Source of the DNA: Brachybacterium aquaticum
GTDB taxonomy: Bacteria; Actinomycetota; Actinomycetes; Actinomycetales; Dermabacteraceae
DNA length: 64,000 bases
NCBI RefSeq assembly: GCF_014204755.1
Contig: NZ_JACHLZ010000001.1
Location: forward strand, 682,001-746,000
Reading direction: 5' to 3'
Part shown: positions 47,521 through 64,000 of the stretch, in pieces
Layout of the letters: each line of letters opens with the position of its first letter
Position numbering within the stretch: position 1 is the stretch's first letter
Position numbers and translations under genes: made by a program
Notes under the pieces: generated by a model
What the model was told of the DNA's origin: nothing
What the model saw: the letters and a program-made list of their open reading frames with translations, nothing else
The model's database searches: none

Positions 47521-48495
47521 CCGCAGATCCCAAGAACGCAGGCTCCAGCACTGCCGACTCGAAGCCCGCGACCTCCAAGAACCCGCTCACCGAGCTGACG
47601 CCCGCCCAGGCCGACGCCCACGCGAAGTCCGAGATCCTCATCGAGGCGCTGCCCTGGATGCAGCGCTTCAAGGACAAGATCGTCGTGGTGAAGTACGGCG
47701 GCAACGCCATGATCGACGAGGACCTGCGCCGCGCCTTCGCGGCGGACATGGTCTTCATGCGCCACGCCGGGATCCACGTGGTCGTGGTCCACGGCGGCGG
47801 CCCGCAGATCAACGCCATGCTGAACCGCGTCGGCATCGAGTCCGAGTTCCGCGGCGGCCTGCGCGTCACCGATGACGACACCATGGACGTGGTGCGGATG
47901 GTCCTGGTCGGCCAGGTCGGGCGAGAGCTCGTGGGCCTGATCAACAGCCACGGCCCCTACGCGATCGGCATGTCCGGCGAGGACGCGCGGCTGTTCGCCG
48001 CCCGCCGCCGCGGCGCCGTGGTGGACGGGCAGGACGTCGACCTCGGCAACGTGGGCGCCGTCACCCAGGTGCGGCCCGAGTCGATCCAGGACCTGCTGGA
48101 CGCCGGCCGGATCCCGGTCGTCTCCTCGATCGCGCCCGAGATCGACGAGGACGGAAAGCCGACGGGAGCGGTGCTGAACATCAACGCCGACCTCGCCGCC
48201 GGTGCCCTCGCCGCGGGCCTGGACGCCGAGAAGCTCGTGGTCCTCACCGACATCGAGGGCCTGTACCGCGACTTCCCCGACCGCGGCTCGCTCATCCCGG
48301 AGATCTCCGCGAGCGAGCTGCGCGGCATGCTCCCCACGCTCACCGCAGGGATGATCCCCAAGGCCGAGTCGCTGCTGGACGCGGTCGACGCCGGCGTGCG
48401 CACCGCCGCCATGATCGACGGCCGCATCGAGCACGCCGTGCTGCTGGAGGTCTTCACCGACAAGGGCGTGGGCACGATGGTCAGGAGGGACGACT

Positions 48496-48503
<8 letters not shown>
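47517..48503 (+). CDS. argB: N-acetylglutamate kinase
   Basis: A 328-residue amino-acid kinase, second step of arginine synthesis and usually the arginine-feedback point. Motifs are [60 protein letters not shown] and [11 protein letters not shown]. An N-terminal extension with a helix (about 20-45) is of the kind that mediates hexamer formation in arginine-sensitive members, so feedback inhibition is likely. It overlaps argD by eight bases. Confidence 0.96.
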
Positions 48504-54318
<5,815 letters not shown>

Positions 54319-54328
54319 GCCGGCAGCC

Positions 54329-54384
54329 GTCGGCCGACGGGCACAGGCCCGTCGGCCGGCGGCCCACCCGCCCCGTCGGCCGAC
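54329..54384. repeat. Cluster of GTCGGCCGAC palindromes between argH and tyrS
   Basis: Exact copies lie at 54329-54338 and 54375-54384, with a near copy CCCGTCGGCCGGC between (from about 54349). The extended form CCGTCGGCCGACGG is seen at both ends. It could double as an arg-operon terminator because 54326-54342 can pair with the later copies. Confidence 0.75.
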
Positions 54385-54448
54385 GGATGGTGGACAATGG
54401 CGCACGTGCCCGACCGGGCACCCACCCCGACTCGGAAGGACCCGATCG

Positions 54449-55717
54449 ATGCATTCCGTCCTGGACGACCTCGACTGGCGAGGACTCGTCGTGCAGACCA
54501 CCGGGCGCGAGGCGCTCGGCAGCGCTCTGGCGGACGGACCGATCAGCCTCTATTGCGGCTTCGACCCCACCGCCTCCTCGCTCCACGTCGGCCACCTCAC
54601 CCAGGTGCTGACCATGCGCCGCTTCCAGCTCGCCGGGCACAAGCCTTTCGCCCTGGTGGGCGGAGCGACCGGCCTCATCGGCGACCCGCGCATGTCGGGG
54701 GAGCGGGTGCTGAACGACGAGAGCGTCGTGGCCGGCTGGGTCGGCTCCCTGCGCGACCAGATCTCCCGCTTCCTCGACCTCGAGGGCGAGTTCGGCGTGC
54801 AGATGGTCAACAACCTCGACTGGATCGGGCAGATGGGCGCACTGCAATTCCTGCGCGACATCGGCAAGCACTACCGCATGGGCACGATGCTCGCCAAGGA
54901 GACCGTGGCCCGTCGCCTGCAGAGCGACGAGGGGATCAGCTACACCGAGTTCAGCTACCAGGTGCTCCAGGGCATCGACTTCCTCGAGCTGCACCGCCGT
55001 CACGGGGTCTCCCTGCAGTACGGGGGCAACGATCAGTGGGGCAACCTGCTCTCCGGCGTGGACCTCATCCACAAGGTCGAGGGGCATGACGTGCATGCCA
55101 TGACCACGCCCCTGGTCACCAAGGCCGACGGCACGAAGTTCGGCAAGAGCGAGAGCGGGGCCGTGTGGCTCGACCCGGAGCTCACGAGCCCGTACGCCTT
55201 CCACCAGTTCTGGCTGAACGCCGCGGACGCGGACGTCGTGAACTACCTGCGGTACTTCACCTTCCGCACCCGGGAGGAGATCGACGAGCTGGCCGAGGCG
55301 ACGGCCGCCGCCTCGCACGAGCGGGCGGCCCAGAAGGCGCTGGCCGACGACCTGACGACCCTGGTCCACGGGCAGCAGGCCACCGAGCAGGCCAAGGCCG
55401 CCGCCGCCGTGCTCTTCGGGCGCGGGGACGTGCGCGCCCTGGACGAGCAGACCGTCGGGGCGATCGCCCGCGAGCTGCCCTTCGCCGAGGTCACCGGCAC
55501 CACGTCGCTCGTCGACGCGTTCGTGAGTGCCGGCATCGCCCAGTCCAAGGGCGCCGCGCGCCGTGACGCCGAGGGCGGGGGACTCTCCGTGAACGGCGAG
55601 AAGGTCTCGGCCGACGACCTCCTGCGGGAGATCGGTGAGCTCGACGCCCTCCCCGGTGGTCATCTCCTGCTGCGGCGCGGCCGGAAGAACGCCGCCATGG
55701 TGCGACGCGCCGGCTGA
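54449..55717 (+). CDS. tyrS: Tyrosyl-tRNA synthetase
   Basis: A 422-residue class I synthetase. The HIGH-type motif is HVGH (46-49) in DPTASSLHVGHL, the tyrosine pocket has GGNDQWGNLLSGVDLIHK, and the KMSKS-type motif is KFGKS (about 230-234). The C-terminus is an S4-like RNA-binding domain (about 355-420, GLSVNGEKVSADDL). GGAAGGACCCGATCG precedes the ATG; a GACAAT box at about 54393-54398 may be the -10. It closes the arginine region and is followed by a strong terminator. Confidence 0.96.
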   Translation: MHSVLDDLDWRGLVVQTTGREALGSALADGPISLYCGFDPTASSLHVGHLTQVLTMRRFQLAGHKPFALVGGATGLIGDPRMSGERVLNDESVVAGWVGSLRDQISRFLDLEGEFGVQMVNNLDWIGQMGALQFLRDIGKHYRMGTMLAKETVARRLQSDEGISYTEFSYQVLQGIDFLELHRRHGVSLQYGGNDQWGNLLSGVDLIHKVEGHDVHAMTTPLVTKADGTKFGKSESGAVWLDPELTSPYAFHQFWLNAADADVVNYLRYFTFRTREEIDELAEATAAASHERAAQKALADDLTTLVHGQQATEQAKAAAAVLFGRGDVRALDEQTVGAIARELPFAEVTGTTSLVDAFVSAGIAQSKGAARRDAEGGGLSVNGEKVSADDLLREIGELDALPGGHLLLRRGRKNAAMVRRAG

Positions 55718-55824
55718 CCCCGCGAGGGATCGACGCGCACTCCCGTACGTCATTCACCGCCGTACGGCGCGCACCGCGAGACGACCCGCACCTCCTACCA
55801 CGCACCGGAGGGAGCATCCGCACC

Positions 55825-55862
55825 GGAGCCCCGCCCCCGACCTCTGTCGGGTGCGGGGCTCC
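55825..55862 (+). terminator. Terminator after tyrS
   Basis: GGAGCCCCGC (55825-55834) pairs with GCGGGGCTCC (55853-55862), with an inner CCCGA/TCGGG pair (55836-55840 and 55847-55851). Confidence 0.9.
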
Positions 55863-55893
55863 TCGCCGTCCGGAGCCAGGGGAGGGCCGGCTA

Positions 55894-55933
55894 CCGGGAT
55901 CGTGCGGGATTGGTCGCCGGGATCGTGCGGGAT
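55894..55933. repeat. 17-bp direct repeat upstream of the rRNA promoters
   Basis: CCGGGATCGTGCGGGAT occurs at 55894-55910 and again, without a mismatch, at 55917-55933, a 23-base period. It lies about 200 bases before rRNA promoter P1, where upstream activator sites often lie. Confidence 0.8.
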
Positions 55934-56134
55934 CGATGGGGCTCTCAGACCGACGGAGGACTCGCGGATAGTGGCTCCCGCGACCGATTGTCAAGCCGAC
56001 GATAAGGGTTGGTGAGGCCCCTCTCAGACGTGGGTCACAACCGGGTGAACGAGCGCTTTCCGGAGGCCAGAAAAGCCCGACTGACCTGCAGAAACGGTGT
56101 TCCTCGAAGATGAACGGGGGCTGAATCGAGCGGC

Positions 56135-56163
56135 TTGACGGCCCCCTCGGCGACCCGTAATGT
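56135..56163 (+). promoter_or_regulatory. rRNA promoter P1
   Basis: TTGACG (56135-56140) and TAATGT (56158-56163) with a 17-base spacer make the best consensus promoter in the window. Confidence 0.8.
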
Positions 56164-56351
56164 CTTCCCTTGTCAGCAGCGAGGACGCAGACGCGAAGGG
56201 CCGAGAGCCTCCCCCGGGAGGAGCGAGGAACGGGGCGTCGAGGAGTCGCTGAGGATGCGCTCGATCGGGAGACCGGACGAGCGGCCGTGAGACCAGGTCA
56301 CGGACGGATCGCGCAGCGATCCGGATGAGACCGGGAACACACGGAGCGGAG

Positions 56352-56381
56352 TTGGACCGGGCCGCGAAGAACTGCTAGAGT
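56352..56381 (+). promoter_or_regulatory. rRNA promoter P2
   Basis: TTGGAC (56352-56357) and TAGAGT (56376-56381) with an 18-base spacer, about 240 bases before the 16S gene. Confidence 0.65.
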
Positions 56382-56513
56382 AGTGACTCGCGCCGGGACG
56401 ACGAAGCGAAAAGTAGTCGTCGGACGGGACCTCCCGCCGGCACAGAGCCTCCGACTCGACCCGCAGCGGCGGGATGATGACGATGTGCGCGTGTTGCTTG
56501 ATATCTCAATAGT

Positions 56514-56530
56514 GTGTCTGTTTATCGATG
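56514..56530 (+). other. Pre-16S processing stem, left arm
   Basis: GTGTCTGTTTATCGATG pairs along its full 17 bases (14 Watson-Crick, 3 G-U) with CATCGATGAATAGGCAC at 58215-58231, after the 16S 3' end. This is where RNase III should release pre-16S rRNA. Confidence 0.75.
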
Positions 56531-56621
56531 CCATTATTTTTGAATGGCAAATCATAACGGATGATACAGCAGTTTAATGCTGGTTGTTTGTTTATTTTGT
56601 CAGGTTATAGTTTTTCATGAT

Positions 56622-61561
<4,940 letters not shown>

Positions 61562-61593
61562 AACAACTCATCTTTTTGTGTTGTTGCTGCTTG

Positions 61594-61631
61594 TGTTCGC
61601 GTCCACTGTGCGGTTCTCGAGAAACAACCCC
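61594..61631 (+). other. Pre-23S processing stem, right arm
   Basis: Fully complementary to 58418-58455 as described there; it lies in the 23S-5S spacer (61562-61676). Confidence 0.85.
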
Positions 61632-61676
61632 AGCATCACGTCAGTGTGGTGTGTGGGCTGGTTGTGTCTCAAAGAG

Positions 61677-61795
61677 TTACGGCGGTCATAGCGTCGAGGA
61701 AACGCCCGGTTCCATTCCGAACCCGGAAGCTAAGCTCGATCGCGCCGATGGTACTGCACTCGGGAGGGTGTGGGAGAGTAGGTCGCCGCCGGACA
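61677..61795 (+). rRNA. rrf: 5S ribosomal RNA
   Basis: About 119 bases. The terminal helix pairs TTACGGCGGTCAT with GGTCGCCGCCGGAC; the middle has GGTTCCATTCCGAACCCGGA and the conserved GGGAGAGTAGG loop. It follows the 23S gene after about 115 bases. Confidence 0.95.
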
Positions 61796-61803
61796 TCTTC
61801 ACT

Positions 61804-61863
61804 GGGAGTGGAGGAGTGCTTGAACCCCTGAAATGGGTGTTCGCCTCCTCCACTCCCTTTTTT
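61804..61863 (+). terminator. Rho-independent terminator of the rRNA operon
   Basis: GGGAGTGGAGGAG (61804-61816) pairs perfectly with CTCCTCCACTCCC (61845-61857) and is followed by six T. An inner AACCC/GGGTGTT pairing tightens the loop. It is the only terminator in the window with a clear T tract. Confidence 0.95.
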
Positions 61864-61963
61864 CATGCCTGATTTCTGACGGATCGACGGGGCTGCGTTC
61901 AGGGGCAGCGTTCACCGGATCACCTCTGGGACCCACAAGGCGGTCAGTCCCGCAGTGCCCCGG

Positions 61964-61969
61964 TAGACT
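61964..61969 (+). promoter_or_regulatory. Candidate -10 box of the polyprenyl synthase gene
   Basis: TAGACT at 61964-61969 fits the -10 consensus. The transcript would start near 61977 and carry a leader of about 115 bases. Confidence 0.45.
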
Positions 61970-62093
61970 TCGGAATCGTGCCGCCCGCACCGGGGCGACG
62001 CCGGCGCCTGCGCCGCGCGGCTCTCCCAGGAGGAGCGCACCTCACGCATGGCGGGCCGCTCTGCGGCGTCCCGCCCCGACGACCAGGAGAGTC

Positions 62094-63101
62094 ATGCCGT
62101 CCACGCTGCCGGGCGTCCCCGACATCGACGACGAGCTCGCGACTAGCATCGTCGAGCGCCTCGGCACCATCGAGGGCCGGCTGCGCGACTCCGTCGCGAC
62201 CTCCGACGACATGGTCCGCTGGACTGCCCGCCACCTCATGGATGCCGGCGGCAAGCGCGTGCGCCCCATGCTGGTGCTGCTCGCCGCCTCCCTCGGTGAC
62301 ATCGACGCCGAGGGCGTCGTGGACGCCGCGGTGCTCGTCGAGCTGACGCACCTCGCCAGTCTCTACCACGACGACGTCATGGACTCCGCGCCGACCAGGC
62401 GCGGCACCGAGAGTGCCCACTCCTTGTGGGGAAACAACGTCGCGATCCTGACCGGTGACTTCCTCTTCGCCCGTGCGAGCGCGCTCAGCGCCAGCATCAG
62501 CGTCGACGCGGTGCGTCTGCACTCGGAGACGTTCGAGCGGCTCTGCCTCGGTCAGCTGCACGAGACCGTTGGCCCCACCGAGTCCGACGACCGCTTCGAG
62601 CACTACATCTCCGTCCTGTCGGACAAGACGGCCTCCCTCCTCGCCCTCGCCGGTGAGCTCGGTGCCTCTCTGTCGGGCGCGCCCGAGGGCACTGCCGACA
62701 TCATGCGCCGCTACGGGGAGAAGGTCGGCGTGGCCTTCCAGCTCGCCGACGACGTCCTCGACCTCGAGAGCGACGCCGCGACGAGCGGCAAGACCCCCGG
62801 CATCGACCTGCGCGAGGGCGTGCCCACCATGCCCACCCTCCTCGTGCGCCGCCGTGCGGCCGAGGAGAAGGACGAGCGGAGCCTCGACATCGTGCGCCGT
62901 CTCGAGGGGGACCTCTCCGACGACGACGTCCTCGCCGAGGTCGTCGAGCTGCTCCGTGCAGATCCTGCGCTGGAAGAGACGCGGGCCCTCGCACAGCGCA
63001 CCGCCGACGAAGCGGTCGCGGTGCTCGAGGAGCTCCCCGCCGGCTCCGTGAGGGACGCCCTCATCGGGTTCACCCGCTCCCTGGTGCAGCGCCGACGCTG
63101 A
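62094..63101 (+). CDS. Polyprenyl diphosphate synthase
   Basis: A 335-residue trans-isoprenyl chain-elongating enzyme, probably making the side chain of menaquinone (heptaprenyl/octaprenyl class). The first aspartate-rich motif is D93-D94-x-x-D97 in ASLYHDDVMDSAPTRRG and the second is in FQLADDVLDLES at about 216-227; GGKRVRPMLVLLAA and the chain-length region before the first motif (ELTHLASLYHDD) are present. Residues two and five before DDxxD are small or mid-sized, in line with a long product. AGGAG precedes the ATG. The product length is inference. Confidence 0.93.
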   Translation: MPSTLPGVPDIDDELATSIVERLGTIEGRLRDSVATSDDMVRWTARHLMDAGGKRVRPMLVLLAASLGDIDAEGVVDAAVLVELTHLASLYHDDVMDSAPTRRGTESAHSLWGNNVAILTGDFLFARASALSASISVDAVRLHSETFERLCLGQLHETVGPTESDDRFEHYISVLSDKTASLLALAGELGASLSGAPEGTADIMRRYGEKVGVAFQLADDVLDLESDAATSGKTPGIDLREGVPTMPTLLVRRRAAEEKDERSLDIVRRLEGDLSDDDVLAEVVELLRADPALEETRALAQRTADEAVAVLEELPAGSVRDALIGFTRSLVQRRR

Positions 63102-63263
63102 ACGCCTTCTCGGGAGGCGACGGTCCATCGGCGCCCGCAGCGTCGGTGCGCCGGTATCCGTCGAGATGAACGTGCGGTGACATCCTCCCGGGCAAGAGGC
63201 CCGTGAACTGCGGCGTCACCATTGCGTGACCCGCGACTCGTGGTGACGCGCGCGACGGGACGG

Positions 63264-63279
63264 TACCCTGACACGTGTC
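63264..63279 (+). promoter_or_regulatory. Candidate -10 box and palindrome before the last gene
   Basis: TACCCT (63264-63269) is followed directly by the perfect 10-bp palindrome GACACGTGTC (63270-63279), which would lie over the transcription start. A leader of about 105 bases follows. Confidence 0.4.
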
Positions 63280-63382
63280 GCGCACGCGGCCGGATCGACC
63301 TCGGGGGTCATCCCCGTCCGGGATGCAGCAGGTCCACCAGCGCGAGCGCGAAGAAGCTGCTCGACACCCCGGGGGTACCACT

Positions 63383-64000
63383 ATGTCTGTCCCGTCCCGA
63401 CCGAAGCGACGCCGACGCAGTCGCGCCACGGTCGTCACGACGGCCGTGCTCTCCGTGGTCGCGCTCGTCCTGACGGGCTTCGCCGTGAACTACGAGGGCC
63501 TGGACTCCTCGGACATCGACGTCTCCAACGGCGGCGTCTGGGTGAGCAGCGCCGAGGATTCGATGATTGGCCGCCTCAACGTCGACGCCGGGGAGCTGGA
63601 CGCACGCCTGTCCTCCACGGGCCAGGACCTCGACATCATCCAGTCCGGGTACCACGTCTTCGAGACCGGCCCCCGCGGCATGACTCCGATCAACACCGCG
63701 TCGATCACCCGCAACGGCCTGGTCGAGCTGCCGCCGGACTCCCGCGTCGCCATCGGTGGTGACCGTGTCGCGATCGCGTCCCCGGACGGCAAGGTCTGGG
63801 TCCTCTCCCCGGAGGAGGCCGCCGCATTCAGCCCCTCCGCGGTGGAGCCGAACGTCGAGACGGGCAACGGCATCGCCCCCATCGCCGTGAGCCCGACCGG
63901 CACCGTCTTCGTCCTCGAGGACAGCTCGCTGCACACCCTCAGGCGCCAGGTGGACAGCCGCAAAACCACCGTCGATCGGACGGTCGAGATCGCGGGCCTG
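63383..64000 (+). CDS. Membrane-anchored extracellular protein, N-terminus (cut by window edge)
   Basis: 206 codons are present with no stop before the window ends. The basic head SVPSRPKRRRRSRATVVTT is followed by one membrane helix AVLSVVALVLTGFAVNYEGL, so the rest is outside the cell. The exported part contains repeated GGVWVSSAEDSMIGRLNVDA and GDRVAIASPDGKVWVLSPEE-type strands, like blades of a beta-propeller. Large actinobacterial proteins of this layout often continue into fibronectin type III or immunoglobulin-like repeats, which cannot be seen here. GGGGG lies before the ATG. Confidence 0.7.
   Translation, partial: MSVPSRPKRRRRSRATVVTTAVLSVVALVLTGFAVNYEGLDSSDIDVSNGGVWVSSAEDSMIGRLNVDAGELDARLSSTGQDLDIIQSGYHVFETGPRGMTPINTASITRNGLVELPPDSRVAIGGDRVAIASPDGKVWVLSPEEAAAFSPSAVEPNVETGNGIAPIAVSPTGTVFVLEDSSLHTLRRQVDSRKTTVDRTVEIAGL

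Larger units (their letters stand above)
55863..56621. other. Upstream and leader region of the rRNA operon
   Basis: About 760 bases with no gene. It holds a 17-bp direct repeat, two promoters (P1 at 56135-56163 and P2 at 56352-56381), the left arm of the pre-16S processing stem (56514-56530), and a TGCCATT/AATGGCA hairpin (56529-56535 with 56543-56549). From about 56490 the DNA turns sharply A/T-rich, as in other actinobacterial rRNA leaders. Confidence 0.8.

Noticed and set aside
61978-62346. GTG frame eight bases after a TAGACT box, overlapping the polyprenyl synthase gene
   Set aside because: The spacing fits a leaderless start, but the product is an Arg/Ser/Pro/Cys-rich out-of-frame shadow for most of its length. 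I treat the box as the promoter of the synthase gene.
63092-63146. Terminator after the polyprenyl synthase gene from CCGACGCTG and CAGCGTCGG
   Set aside because: The left arm is inside the coding sequence and the loop is 37 bases, so the evidence is too weak for a feature.

Overview
The window is chromosomal DNA from a high-GC Gram-positive actinobacterium, very probably Dermabacteraceae and most likely Brachybacterium or a close relative. The pointers are a base composition near 70 % GC by eye, the 16S rRNA sequence as I remember that group, a mycothiol-dependent formaldehyde dehydrogenase, a monomeric isocitrate dehydrogenase, bifunctional PriA in the histidine operon, and many GTG starts and 4-base stop/start overlaps. 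No database search was possible. Apart from one gene remnant the window is housekeeping and accessory metabolism. I see no prophage, insertion sequence, CRISPR array or tRNA gene.

Left part (1-19.9 kb): the N-terminus of a DeoR-type repressor; a BCCT osmolyte transporter; a type I phosphoribosyltransferase; a DUF808 membrane protein; an NAD(P)-binding oxidoreductase; a phosphoketolase-acylphosphatase pair; a PepSY lipoprotein; an amidohydrolase; PPK2, thiol peroxidase, DUF488 and TauE genes; a set running leftward of isocitrate dehydrogenase, a polytopic membrane protein and an alpha/beta hydrolase; a lipoprotein; and a ZIP metal transporter.

Middle part (20-36.3 kb): the histidine locus. 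hisD is separated from hisC-hisB-ORF-hisH-small membrane protein-priA-sseB by a 5'-truncated glycoside hydrolase family 3 remnant and a reverse-strand DUF3054 gene. Then come a DUF1844 gene and a DUF4352 membrane protein facing the translation operon infC-rpmI-rplT, where infC starts with ATC. A SpoU methyltransferase, a CopD-CtaG fusion and a DUF222/HNH protein follow.

Right part (36.5-64 kb): the mycothiol formaldehyde-detoxification pair, a large WXG100-type secreted-protein candidate, pheST, a DUF4870 membrane protein, the complete arginine operon argCJBDFRGH, tyrS, one complete 16S-23S-5S rRNA operon with two promoters and both precursor-processing stems visible in the sequence, a polyprenyl diphosphate synthase, and the start of an anchored extracellular protein that runs off the window.

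Two features span the window. First, several genes have a TAnnnT -10 box only 6 to 8 bases before the start codon, which predicts leaderless mRNAs. Second, the palindrome GTCGGCCGAC, often within CCCGTCGGCCGACGGG, is repeated far beyond chance in intergenic DNA and in unconstrained linkers and tails of proteins, like a highly iterated palindrome.
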